Shown here: piece after piece, positions 26,463 to 33,998 of the stretch | How positions within the stretch are numbered: position 1 is the first letter of the stretch | Layout of the letters: every line of letters begins with the position of its first letter | Source of the DNA: Mycolicibacterium hippocampi | GTDB lineage: Bacteria; Actinomycetota; Actinomycetes; Mycobacteriales; Mycobacteriaceae | Length of the DNA stretch: 64,000 bases | Direction: 5' to 3' | Assembly: GCF_010723735.1 (NCBI RefSeq) | Contig: NZ_BLLB01000002.1 | Span: forward strand, 5,270,001 to 5,334,000 | Notes under the pieces: model-generated | What the model was told of the DNA's origin: nothing | The model's database searches: none | What the model saw: the letters and a program-made list of their open reading frames with translations, nothing else | Made by a program: the position numbers and the translations under genes

Positions 26463-26494
26463 AACGTAAACTGTGACACCGGTGTGAAGGTCAA
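26463..26494 (-). promoter_or_regulatory. MerR-type promoter with long spacer and central dyad
   Basis: On the minus strand TTGACC (26489-26494) and TACGTT (26463-26468) are separated by 20 bp, or 19 bp if TTACGT is used. The spacer contains the perfect palindrome ACACCGGTGT (26476-26485). Over-long spacers with a central dyad are the hallmark of promoters activated by MerR proteins. Outer arms GTGACACC (26473-26480) and GGTGTCAC (26501-26508) are also complementary. Confidence 0.65.
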
Positions 26495-26520
26495 ACCGTT
26501 GGTGTCACCAGGAGTGAGAC

Positions 26521-26862
26521 ATGCAGATCGGTGAGCTGTCGAAACAAACAAGAGTCGCGCCCCGACTGCTGCGCTACTACGAACAACAGGGCTTGCTCGA
26601 CTCGTCCCGGCGCTCCAATGGCTACCGCGACTACAGCGACGAGGCAGTTGATGTAGTCCGAAGAATCCGGACACTTCTGGAAGCCGGCCTGAACTCCGAA
26701 ACGATCAGAACCCTGCTGCCGTGCGTTCACGGCGAGGCACCCAGTATCGAACTGTGCGAGGACGTCGACAGCATCATCCGCCGTGAGATCGCTGCGATCG
26801 GAGAAGAAGTCGACCGGTTGAACGACCGACGGGCGACGCTGCTCCGCCTCCTCCAGCCATAG
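26521..26862 (+). CDS. MerR-family transcriptional regulator
   Basis: 113 residues. An N-terminal winged HTH (MQIGELSKQTRVAPRLLRYYEQQGLL) is followed by a helical dimerisation arm ending in RRATLLRLL. There is no obvious ligand-binding domain beyond the coiled coil, and only isolated cysteines (LPCVHG, ELCED). The ATG at 26521 follows AGGAG. It is divergent from the aminotransferase-like gene and probably activates it and represses itself from the shared 65-bp gap. Confidence 0.85.
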   Translation: MQIGELSKQTRVAPRLLRYYEQQGLLDSSRRSNGYRDYSDEAVDVVRRIRTLLEAGLNSETIRTLLPCVHGEAPSIELCEDVDSIIRREIAAIGEEVDRLNDRRATLLRLLQP

Positions 26863-26994
26863 TTCGTCCTCTCCCCGTTCTCCATGGAATCTCCACACAA
26901 GCTCCAAGCGCTGCAAGGGCTACGTCGCGACGATGGTGTCAGTCAGTTTCACCGTCGTCACCGAACGTGACGCACCAACGCAGGGAGATCCACC

Positions 26995-27309
26995 ATGAAC
27001 ACAATGAAGAAGTTCGTCGCCGCCACCGTTCTGCCGCTGGGTGCACTGCTGGCCTTCGCGGCACCCGCGCAGGCCGCTCCGGAACAGAGCGGAGGGGCCT
27101 CGACGACCATCGGCCAGCTTCGGGCGCAGGGTTTCGACGTCCGTATCAGCCGCATCGGCAACGCCCCGCTGGATCAGTGCTCGGTGCTCGGAGTGCGCAA
27201 CCATCCGGTGGCCAAGCAGCCGTTCCCGATCAACGACGACGACGACATCAACGTCTTCACCGTCACCCCCACCCCCAAGGTCACCGTTTCGCTGGACTGC
27301 TCACGCTGA
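26995..27309 (+). CDS. Small secreted protein, paralogue of the 17196-17498 protein
   Basis: 104 residues with a clear signal peptide (about 1-28, AQA-AP) and a mature domain with two cysteines (DQCSV and the terminal LDC). It shares the core G-(F/Y)-x-V-x-I-x-RIG-x-AP and the VSL-x-C ending with the protein 10 kb upstream. An acidic run DDDDD occurs near residue 80. The ATG at 26995 follows AGGGAGATCC. Function unknown. Confidence 0.78.
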   Translation: MNTMKKFVAATVLPLGALLAFAAPAQAAPEQSGGASTTIGQLRAQGFDVRISRIGNAPLDQCSVLGVRNHPVAKQPFPINDDDDINVFTVTPTPKVTVSLDCSR

Positions 27310-27357
27310 CGCCTACGCCGCGCGGTCGCACCGATCGGCCGTCTAGGTTGGGGAGTC

Positions 27358-28752
27358 ATGCCCGATTCGGGGTCCGATGCAGGATCGCCTGCCGTGCCAT
27401 CCCCCTCGTTTCCGAGGGGGATGGCATTGCTGGTTGCCGGGGCATTTTTCATGGAGATCCTGGACGCCACCATCATCGCCCCGGCAATCCCGGCGATCGC
27501 CGCCTCGTTCGGTGTCGCCGCCGTCGACGTCAACGTCGCCATCTCGGCCTACCTGGTGACGGTGGCGGTGCTGATCCCGGCCAGCGGCTGGATGGCCGAC
27601 AGGTTCGGTATCCGGCCGGTCTTCATCGCCGCGATCGCGGTCTTCACCCTCGCCTCCGTCGGCTGCGCCCTGAGCGTGTCGCTGCCGATGCTCGTCGTGA
27701 CTCGGGTGCTGCAGGGTATCGGCGGCGCGATGATGGTCCCCGTGGGACGGCTGGCCGTCCTGCGCTACAGCGCGAAGTCCGACCTGGTCCGCGCCATCGC
27801 CGTACTGACGTGGCCGGCTCTCGCCGCACCGGTGGTGGCCCCGGTGCTGGGCGGAGCGATCGCCACGCTGGGGTCGTGGCGTTGGATCTTTTTGGTCAAC
27901 ATTCCGATCGGTGTCGTCGGGCTGTTGTTGGCGCTCAAATTGATTCGCGGCGGCCCCGCGCCGTCGCGCAGGTCGTTCGACTGGCGCGGCCTGCTCCTGC
28001 TGGGGGCCGGGATCACCGCGGCGCTGGTCGCGGTCGAACACATCCGGGTCAGCGGGACCAGGTGGGCGCTTGTCGGGTCCGGAGCGCTGGCGGCGGCGGT
28101 GTGCCTGACCGTCGCCGTGTGGCATCTGCGGCGGACCGCCTCACCGCTGGTCGAGCTGACCGTGCTGCGGGTACGCACGCTGCGCATCACGGTCTCGGGT
28201 GGCTCGATGTACCGGCTGGTCATCACCGCGGTGCCGTTCCTGCTGCCGTTGCTGTTCCAGCTCGAATTCGGTTGGTCCGCATTCGCGGCGGGCCTGATGG
28301 TAGCGGCGCTGTTCATCGGCAACCTGGTGATCAAACCGATCACCACCCCCCTGATGCGCAGGTTCGGCATCAAGCGGGTTCTCCTGGTCAATGCGGTGCT
28401 CTCGGTGGGCTGGTTCGGGGTGTTGGCCACACTGCACGCCGACATGCCGGTCGCGGTCATCGCGGCGCTGCTCTTTGTCAGTGGCGCGTTGCGCTCGATC
28501 GGGTTCACCGCGTACAACAGCCTGGCGTTCGCCGACGTCGACGGTGAGGATCTCACCCACGCGAACACGTTGAATGCCGCCGTGCAGGAACTGGCTGCCG
28601 GACTGGGAATCGCCATCGCCGCGTTGCTGCTGACCATGCTGGGTTCCTACGCGTGGGCGTTCGCCGCGCTCGGCGCACTCCTGGCGGTGACGATCGTCGA
28701 AACGCTGCGGCTCCCGGGTGATGCCGGAGCGCACGTCAGCGGCGCACGCTGA
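27358..28752 (+). CDS. MFS drug/proton antiporter-like transporter
   Basis: 464 residues, about 14 transmembrane helices, of the DHA2 (EmrB/QacA-like) major facilitator group that exports drugs or other small molecules. The motif A loop GWMADRFGIRPVF lies between helices 2 and 3, and LDATIIAPAIPAIA in helix 1 matches motif D of the group. ATG 27358 has GGGGAG only 2 nt upstream. A second in-frame ATG at 27421 just precedes helix 1 but lies inside a strong hairpin. The substrate is unknown. It lies 48 bp after a small secreted protein gene. Confidence 0.85.
   Translation: MPDSGSDAGSPAVPSPSFPRGMALLVAGAFFMEILDATIIAPAIPAIAASFGVAAVDVNVAISAYLVTVAVLIPASGWMADRFGIRPVFIAAIAVFTLASVGCALSVSLPMLVVTRVLQGIGGAMMVPVGRLAVLRYSAKSDLVRAIAVLTWPALAAPVVAPVLGGAIATLGSWRWIFLVNIPIGVVGLLLALKLIRGGPAPSRRSFDWRGLLLLGAGITAALVAVEHIRVSGTRWALVGSGALAAAVCLTVAVWHLRRTASPLVELTVLRVRTLRITVSGGSMYRLVITAVPFLLPLLFQLEFGWSAFAAGLMVAALFIGNLVIKPITTPLMRRFGIKRVLLVNAVLSVGWFGVLATLHADMPVAVIAALLFVSGALRSIGFTAYNSLAFADVDGEDLTHANTLNAAVQELAAGLGIAIAALLLTMLGSYAWAFAALGALLAVTIVETLRLPGDAGAHVSGAR
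27395..27426. repeat. Perfect 14-bp hairpin inside the 5' end of the MFS gene
   Basis: TGCCATCCCCCTCG (27395-27408) and CGAGGGGGATGGCA (27413-27426) are perfect complements around a 4-nt TTTC loop. The stem covers codons 13-23 and includes the alternative ATG at 27421. There is no T-run, so it is not a simple terminator. It may hinder translation or transcription of the pump. Confidence 0.7.
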
Positions 28753-28833
28753 TTTCGCGATCCGGGGCCGGTGCACAAATTCTTGCGCGCGCCTCCCGCC
28801 AAAGTCTCGACCTTGACTTTAGCCTTAGTGCCC

Positions 28834-29082
28834 GTGACCACACTGCTCGAGCCCTCGCTGGCCGAACTGGACTTCGAGCCCGACATCCTGTGCGCCTGCC
28901 ACAAGCTCTGCAATCCGCTGGCCCATCCGGCGCAGTGGTGGGTGACCCTGTCCTGCGGCTGCCCGTACCCGATGTGCCAGACGGCGCTGCGTATCGCCAA
29001 TGTCCGTCTGAAGGTCCGTCCGCTGACCTGCCGTCTGTGCGAAACCGGACAGATCACGATCCGCGGTGTGATCCGGATCTGA
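28834..29082 (+). CDS. Small cysteine-rich (zinc-ribbon-like) protein
   Basis: 82 residues from the GTG at 28834. It contains C-x-C-x3-C, C-x-C-x4-C and C-x2-C groups (LCACHKLC, SCGCPYPMC and TCRLC), nearly all paired, which suggests one or two zinc-binding knuckles. A TAGCCT -10-like box at 28820-28825 would make the transcript nearly leaderless. It lies tail to tail with the sigma factor gene. Function unknown; it could be nucleic acid binding or metal binding. Confidence 0.6.
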   Translation: MTTLLEPSLAELDFEPDILCACHKLCNPLAHPAQWWVTLSCGCPYPMCQTALRIANVRLKVRPLTCRLCETGQITIRGVIRI

Positions 29083-29092
29083 CCCGTCCGGT

Positions 29093-29866
29093 TTACGCCG
29101 GTTCAGGTATCCGCACCCGCTCCCGCAGCGTGGCCAGCGACCGGGACAGCAGACGCGACACGTGCATCTGCGATATCCCGAGCTGATCGGCGATCTGCGT
29201 CTGGGTCATGTTCTCGAAGAACCGGAGCTTCAACACCAGCAGATCCCGTTCCGGCAACTTCGCCAGCAGCGGGCGCACCGTCTCGGCTTCGAGCACCTTG
29301 TCGAGGTTGGCGTCAACATCGCCGAAGCTGTTCCCCACGGTGCGCTCGTCGTCACCCGTCGGCGCGTCGGTCGAGATGGTCGAGTAGGAGCTGAACGCGA
29401 TCTGGGCCTGCACCACCTCTTCGCGGTCGATGCCCAGATCCGCGGCGATCTCACTGGCAGTGGGTGCCCGCCCCAACCGTTGCGACAACTCGTCGCGGGA
29501 CCTTTTCAACTGCGAGCCAAGCTCTTTGAGCCTTCGGGGCACCTTGACCGACCATCCGTGATCGCGGAAGTGCCGACGGACCTCGCCCATCATCGTCGGG
29601 ACGGCGAAGGCCAGGAATGCCGCTCCGTTGTCCGGATCGAAGCGGTTCACCGCCTGGACCAGCCCGAGTCGTGCCACCTGGACGAGGTCTTCGACGGGTT
29701 CGCCGCGGTTGCTGAAGCGGCGCGCAATGTGGTTTGCCAACGGTAGACACGTCTCGACGATCGCTTCGCGTTGGCGGCGGTACTCCATCGATTGTTCGTC
29801 CAGCGTCTTGAGGCGACGGAACATCTCGGTGACGTCTGCATACTGGTTCGGTGTTGCGGTCAACAT
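29093..29866 (-). CDS. SigF/SigB-subfamily RNA polymerase sigma factor
   Basis: 257 residues with sigma-70 regions 2 to 4 and no region 1.1, the SigF/SigB/SigG stress and sporulation subfamily. Region 2 is PLANHIARRFSNRGEPVEDLVQVARLGLVQAV, and region 4 ends in the HTH TQTQIADQLGISQMHVSRLLSRSL. The ATG at 29866 is preferred; an in-frame ATG at 29917 gives 17 extra residues. Mycobacterial SigF normally follows its anti-sigma gene, but no RsbW-like gene is adjacent, so this is an orphan paralogue. STAS proteins 5 kb away may connect to its control. Confidence 0.88.
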   Translation of the reverse strand: MLTATPNQYADVTEMFRRLKTLDEQSMEYRRQREAIVETCLPLANHIARRFSNRGEPVEDLVQVARLGLVQAVNRFDPDNGAAFLAFAVPTMMGEVRRHFRDHGWSVKVPRRLKELGSQLKRSRDELSQRLGRAPTASEIAADLGIDREEVVQAQIAFSSYSTISTDAPTGDDERTVGNSFGDVDANLDKVLEAETVRPLLAKLPERDLLVLKLRFFENMTQTQIADQLGISQMHVSRLLSRSLATLRERVRIPEPA

Positions 29867-29993
29867 CTCGAGCGGCCCCCTGTGCGGCTTGATATACAAG
29901 GCTCGGAGCTGAACCAATCTGGCGTCGGCGTAGCGACGCGATTTTCTGGTTTACCCCGCTACGGAGGTTCCGAAACCTTCTCGCCGCTGCCGC

Positions 29994-30443
29994 TCACCAC
30001 CGGTAGTCGAGGAACTTTCCGTCGAAGGTGACCACCACGCGGTCGCCGTCGGGATCCTCGCGACGGGCGACGTCGACCTTGAAGTTGATGGCGCTCATGA
30101 TGCCGTCACCGAACTCCTCGTGGATGAGCTCCTTGAGCGCGGGACCGTAAACCGACAGTGCCTCGTGGAATCGGTAGATCGTCGGGTCGGACAACAGCGC
30201 GGGCTCGAGACCCCGCGCCGGCTGCAACTGCAGACTCTCTGCGACTGCAGCATCGAGTTCCAGCAGTTCGCAGACCCGCTCGGCCTGACCGCTAGACATC
30301 GGATGCTGACCGAGCAGCGCCGCCACACACCACACCAGCGGGGCGTCGATCTCCTTGGCGATGTCGGCCCACGCCAGCTTCTTGCGGATTCTCGCCGAGT
30401 TGATCAGTTCGGCGGCCTCGGTTTTGGCCATGATCGGTGTCAT
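29994..30443 (-). CDS. cynS: Cyanase (cyanate hydratase)
   Basis: 149 residues. Catalyses bicarbonate-dependent breakdown of cyanate to ammonia and CO2 as a homodecamer. The catalytic Arg, Glu and Ser are R91, E94 and S117 in SDPTIYRFHEALSVYG and GIMSAINF, and the N-terminal HTH-like domain is complete. The gene overlaps the upstream FNT channel gene by 4 bp (ATGA), so synthesis is coupled. Cyanate detoxification or use as nitrogen source is the expected role. Confidence 0.95.
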   Translation of the reverse strand: MTPIMAKTEAAELINSARIRKKLAWADIAKEIDAPLVWCVAALLGQHPMSSGQAERVCELLELDAAVAESLQLQPARGLEPALLSDPTIYRFHEALSVYGPALKELIHEEFGDGIMSAINFKVDVARREDPDGDRVVVTFDGKFLDYRW

Positions 30444-31306
30444 ACCTTTGCGTCCTCTCGCTTCGCTGCGGGCGGTACGGATGCGACGTCGTCGGGCAGC
30501 ATCAACCGGGACTTGCCGGTGCGCGCGTGGGTGGCGAACAGGGTGAGACCCACGAAGGCCAGCCCACCGACGAGATTGCCTACGACGGTCGGGATTTCGT
30601 TCCAGACGAGGTAGTCAGTCAGGGAGAAGTCACCGCCGAGCATCAGCCCGGACGGGAACAGGAACATGTTGACCACCGAGTGCTCGAAGCCCATGTAGAA
30701 GAACAGCATGATCGGCATCCACATCGTGATGACCTTGCCCGACACGCTGGTCGACATCATCGCGGCGACCACACCTGTGGACACCATCCAGTTGCACAGC
30801 ACACCGCGGATGAACAGCGTGAGCATCCCGGCTGCACCGTGTTCGGCGTAACCGACGGTGCGGCTGTGCCCGATCTCGCCGAGCTTCTGCCCGACCTCGT
30901 TGGGGTCGACACTGAAGCCGTAGGTGAACACCACGGCCATCATCAGCGCGACGGTCAGTGCCCCGGCGAAGTTCCCGAGGAACACCCAGCCCCAGTTGCG
31001 CAACATCGAGCGGACCGTGACCCCGCGACGCTTGTCGAGCAGCGCCAGCGGCACGAGAGTGAACACGCCGGTCAGCAGGTCAAAGCCCAGCAGATACAGC
31101 AGGCAGAAGCCGACCGGGAACAGCACCGCGCCGAGGAGGGCGTTTCCGGTCTGCACGGTGATCGTGACGGCGAAAGCGGCGGCGAGCGCAAGTATCGCCC
31201 CGGCCATATAAGCGCGGATCAGGGTGTCGCGGGTGGACATCGTGGCTTTTGACTCGCCTGCATCGATCATCTTCCCGACGAAGTCCGGCGGGTTCACATA
31301 GGACAT
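30440..31306 (-). CDS. Formate/nitrite transporter (FNT) family channel
   Basis: 288 residues, six transmembrane helices, FNT fold (FocA/NirC), with the family segments LFFYMGFEHSVVNMF and LRNWGWVFLGNFAGAL. These pentameric channels pass small monovalent anions such as formate, nitrite or hydrosulfide. The coupling to cyanase suggests cyanate as the physiological anion here (inference). ATG at 31306 with GGAAAGG upstream; longer in-frame extensions lack ribosome sites. Confidence 0.88.
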   Translation of the reverse strand: MSYVNPPDFVGKMIDAGESKATMSTRDTLIRAYMAGAILALAAAFAVTITVQTGNALLGAVLFPVGFCLLYLLGFDLLTGVFTLVPLALLDKRRGVTVRSMLRNWGWVFLGNFAGALTVALMMAVVFTYGFSVDPNEVGQKLGEIGHSRTVGYAEHGAAGMLTLFIRGVLCNWMVSTGVVAAMMSTSVSGKVITMWMPIMLFFYMGFEHSVVNMFLFPSGLMLGGDFSLTDYLVWNEIPTVVGNLVGGLAFVGLTLFATHARTGKSRLMLPDDVASVPPAAKREDAKV

Positions 31307-31353
31307 GGCTGACCTTTCCAGTAAGTCGAATACTGGAGGATTCCCAACATCTA

Positions 31354-31367
31354 TTGCCGAACGGCAA
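31354..31367. promoter_or_regulatory. Palindrome upstream of the FNT-cynS operon
   Basis: TTGCCG-AA-CGGCAA, perfect 6-bp arms, lies 48 bp upstream of the FNT start. A second dyad CCAGTA/TACTGG (31318-31323 and 31331-31336) lies nearer the start. Either could bind a cyanate- or nitrogen-responsive regulator; none is encoded next to it. Confidence 0.4.
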
Positions 31368-31529
31368 CGTGGGTTATTCATCCGTGTTGCCACCCGCTCA
31401 CACGGGCGCCCGCCGCCTGTGAGGCCCTGCGCACCCTCTCTACCTGCGCGGTGTTTCCCTGCCGACCCGATCGGAGACACCACTGGGAGTCCATCGACCC
31501 AAACGCCGATGCCGAATGGAGGTTCAGCC

Positions 31530-31685
31530 GTGGAACAGAGCAACGATCCCCCGGCCACGCCGGAGGACGCCACCAAAGTCACCGAGGAGCAGCGGGAACT
31601 GCAGGAGAAGCTGGACCACCGCAACGAGGATCCAGACGCGCCGGCCCGCTCCCAGACCCGCCACCAGATTCCGGACGAGACCTGA
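31530..31685 (+). CDS. Small acidic hydrophilic protein
   Basis: 51 residues from the GTG at 31530, preceded by GGAGG at 7-nt spacing. Composition is Glu/Asp/Pro/Gln rich with one predicted helix (ATKVTEEQRELQEKLDHR). No known domain and no membrane segment. It is transcribed away from the FNT operon. Resembles other short disordered stress-type proteins in this window. Confidence 0.55.
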   Translation: MEQSNDPPATPEDATKVTEEQRELQEKLDHRNEDPDAPARSQTRHQIPDET

Positions 31686-31997
31686 CGAACTGCGTCTGGA
31701 ATTCCGGGGTCTTCCGGCGCTTCTCGGTGCAACAGTAATGCTTTTCAGCGTCCCGCGAATTCATCCGGGCGAATACCGAAACACGGTGCTTAATTTCAGG
31801 AGTAGCGGTGGCCATTCCTTTTGGAACAACGCCGCCGAGCTCCCACGGACAGCGCAATGAGCTGCAGTTTGTTTCACCAGCACCGCCCCGCGGTCCCCAG
31901 CAACAATGTGCCGATCAGATTCAAGGAAAATGGCGACGGGATTCCGTCACCCGGCGTACCGTATCGATTCACGACGTGGATCGGGGAGGGACACCAC

Positions 31998-32027
31998 ATG
32001 CGCGCGAAATTCATCGTTCCGTCTTAG
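31998..32027 (+). CDS. Nine-residue leader-like ORF
   Basis: ATG at 31998 with GGGGAGGGA about 6 nt upstream encodes MRAKFIVPS and stops at 32027. It lies 20 bp before a strong hairpin and 111 bp before the DUF427 gene, an arrangement like an attenuation leader. It has no run of one amino acid to suggest a sensed substrate. It could equally be the end of a longer frame. Confidence 0.3.
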   Translation: MRAKFIVPS

Positions 32028-32047
32028 ACCACCGGCGCACCCGGTCC

Positions 32048-32088
32048 CACAACCCGCAGATGATGTCTCTCGGCATCTGCGGGTTGTG
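32048..32088. terminator. 15-bp perfect stem-loop upstream of DUF427 gene
   Basis: CACAACCCGCAGATG (32048-32062) and CATCTGCGGGTTGTG (32074-32088) are perfect complements with an 11-nt loop. No T-run follows on either strand. It may act as a terminator for an upstream transcript or as an attenuator for the gene at 32139. Confidence 0.5.
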
Positions 32089-32138
32089 CCGTGTGGATGA
32101 CCGAGAACCCGGTATCGCGACGACCAGGAGGCGCATCG

Positions 32139-32906
32139 ATGGGTCAGCCACCGGCACCTGACTACCCGCAGATGGCCGCGGCCCGCGGGCGCGTCGAACC
32201 AGCGCCCCGACGGGTCCGTGGCTTTCTCGGCCATGAACTGGTCTTCGACACGACGTCCGCGCGATACGTCTGGGAAGTGCCGTACTACCCGCAGTACTAC
32301 ATCCCGCTGGTCGATGTGCGCGCCGGCTTTCTGCGCGACGAGGATCATCCGCAGCGGGTGCAGTTCGGACCGTCGCGGATGTTCACCCTGACCGGGCAGA
32401 CGCAGACCCATCAGTCGGCGGCCCGGGTGTTCGACGACGGTGACTTCGCCGGCCTGGTGCGGTTCGAGTGGGAGTGGCTGAGGTGGTTCGAGGAGGACGA
32501 GCCGATCTACGGCCACCCCCGCAACCCCTACGCCCGGGTGGATGCCCTGCGCTCCCATCGCCACGTCAGGATCGCCCTCGACGATGTGACCCTGGCGGAT
32601 ACCACCTGCCCGGTTCTGCTCTTCGAAACCGGTTTGCCGACACGGTATTACATCGACCAGAGCGATGTCGCGTTCGAACAGCTGGAACCGTCGGACACCC
32701 AGACGCTGTGCCCGTACAAGGGTGTCACGTCGGGCTACTGGTCGGCCGGCGCCGGCACCACGGCTCACGCCGACATCGCCTGGACCTACCACTCCCCGCT
32801 ACCGGCCGTGGCGGCGATCGCGGGGATGGTCGCGTTCTACAACGAGAGGCTCGACATCACCGTCGACGGGGTGCACCTGCCGCGCCCAGAGACACATTTC
32901 AGCTAG
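32139..32906 (+). CDS. DUF427 tandem-domain protein
   Basis: 255 residues with two DUF427 (NTP_transf_9-like) domains. The first is at about 40-125 (LGHELVFDTTSARYVWEVPYY), the second at about 140-245 (LDDVTLADTTCPVLLFETG, then CPYKGVTSGYW). The fold is a small beta barrel of unknown activity. The ATG at 32139 has AGGAGG about 8 nt upstream. Downstream, a BrkB-like gene follows after 50 bp on the same strand. Confidence 0.82.
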   Translation: MGQPPAPDYPQMAAARGRVEPAPRRVRGFLGHELVFDTTSARYVWEVPYYPQYYIPLVDVRAGFLRDEDHPQRVQFGPSRMFTLTGQTQTHQSAARVFDDGDFAGLVRFEWEWLRWFEEDEPIYGHPRNPYARVDALRSHRHVRIALDDVTLADTTCPVLLFETGLPTRYYIDQSDVAFEQLEPSDTQTLCPYKGVTSGYWSAGAGTTAHADIAWTYHSPLPAVAAIAGMVAFYNERLDITVDGVHLPRPETHFS

Positions 32907-32956
32907 GCCGCACCCCACGGGAAGTCCGCGGCACCGCCGTTTCTAGGCTTGACCCG

Positions 32957-33985
32957 ATGGAACCAGACAGCGAGCGGGCGAAACTCTCGTCGCGGTTGTC
33001 GGAACCTGTTCTGGCGGCCCGTGAAACGCTCAAGGAGCGTGGCTCGGCACAGTTCGCCCGGCTTCCCGGACCGGTTCAGCAGGCCTGTCGGCTGATCGAA
33101 CGCACCGGCCGCGACACCATCAACGACCGTGTCCCCGGTTTGGCAGCCGAGGCCGCACTGTTCACGTTGATCTCGCTGCCTGCGCTGCTGCTGGCCATCA
33201 TCGGTTCGCTGGGGTTCGTCGCGGCCTCCCTCGGTCCCGAGGGCACCCAACGGCTGCGCCAACTCGTTCTCGGTATCCCCCAGTCGTTTCTCACCGACCC
33301 CACCTTCGCCACCTATGAGCGGGTGGTGGATTCGGTGCTCGCCGAGACCCGCGGCGGTGTGGTCTCCGTGGGAATCGTGCTCAGCGTCTGGACGGGTTCT
33401 CGGGCGGTGAACCGCTATCTGGAGACGATGACGATCGCCTACGGGCTCGAGCCGCGCTCTGCCTGGCGTCGGCGGCTGCTGGCCCTGGGGGTGACCATCG
33501 GATCGCTCCTCGGCGCGGTGGCGGTGTTACCGCCGATGGTTTTTGGTCCCCGGCTCATCGAATGGCTGGCCCCTGACACTGTCGCAGACACCACGCTGCG
33601 GATGCTCGACGTGTTGTTCTGGCCCGGCGTGGCCCTGCTGGTTCTCGGTGGCCTGGTCACGCTCTACCACATCGGTGTGCCCTGGAAGACCCCGTGGCGC
33701 CGGGACGTCCCCGGGGCGCTGTTGGCAATGGTGTTGTGGCTGTTGGCATCTGCGGGGTTGCGCGGCTACCTCGCGCTCAGCGTTGAGGACAACGCTGTCT
33801 TCCGGCAACTGGCGGTACCGATCGCCGTTGTCCTGTGGCTCTACATCACGGCGTTCGTGGTGCTGCTCGGCGCCGAGTTCAACGCCGAGATCGAAAAGAT
33901 GTGGCCGTACCGCGATCATCCGTGGCGGCTGAGGCGGTTGAGGCGGCTGGGGCGGGTGCGCCGCACCCACGACTCCGACGGCTGA
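32957..33985 (+). CDS. YihY/BrkB-family membrane protein
   Basis: 342 residues. A polar N-terminal 45 residues precedes six hydrophobic helices in the YihY/virulence factor BrkB fold, with the typical FTLISLPALLLAIIG segment and the NRYLETMTIAYG loop. The C-terminus is a short Arg-rich tail. The family was once linked to serum resistance and RNase BN; its actual function is open. ATG 32957 begins 50 bp after DUF427. Confidence 0.82.
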   Translation: MEPDSERAKLSSRLSEPVLAARETLKERGSAQFARLPGPVQQACRLIERTGRDTINDRVPGLAAEAALFTLISLPALLLAIIGSLGFVAASLGPEGTQRLRQLVLGIPQSFLTDPTFATYERVVDSVLAETRGGVVSVGIVLSVWTGSRAVNRYLETMTIAYGLEPRSAWRRRLLALGVTIGSLLGAVAVLPPMVFGPRLIEWLAPDTVADTTLRMLDVLFWPGVALLVLGGLVTLYHIGVPWKTPWRRDVPGALLAMVLWLLASAGLRGYLALSVEDNAVFRQLAVPIAVVLWLYITAFVVLLGAEFNAEIEKMWPYRDHPWRLRRLRRLGRVRRTHDSDG

Positions 33986-33998
33986 ACCGCCAGACTTT

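Larger units (their letters stand above)
31686..32138. other. 450-bp region with a short leader-like ORF and a hairpin
   Basis: More AT-rich than the surroundings. No convincing protein gene: a 68-codon plus-frame from 31821 to 32027 exists but its start has no ribosome site. Its last ten codons form a better-supported mini-ORF. A 15-bp stem follows, then the DUF427 gene. Confidence 0.45.
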
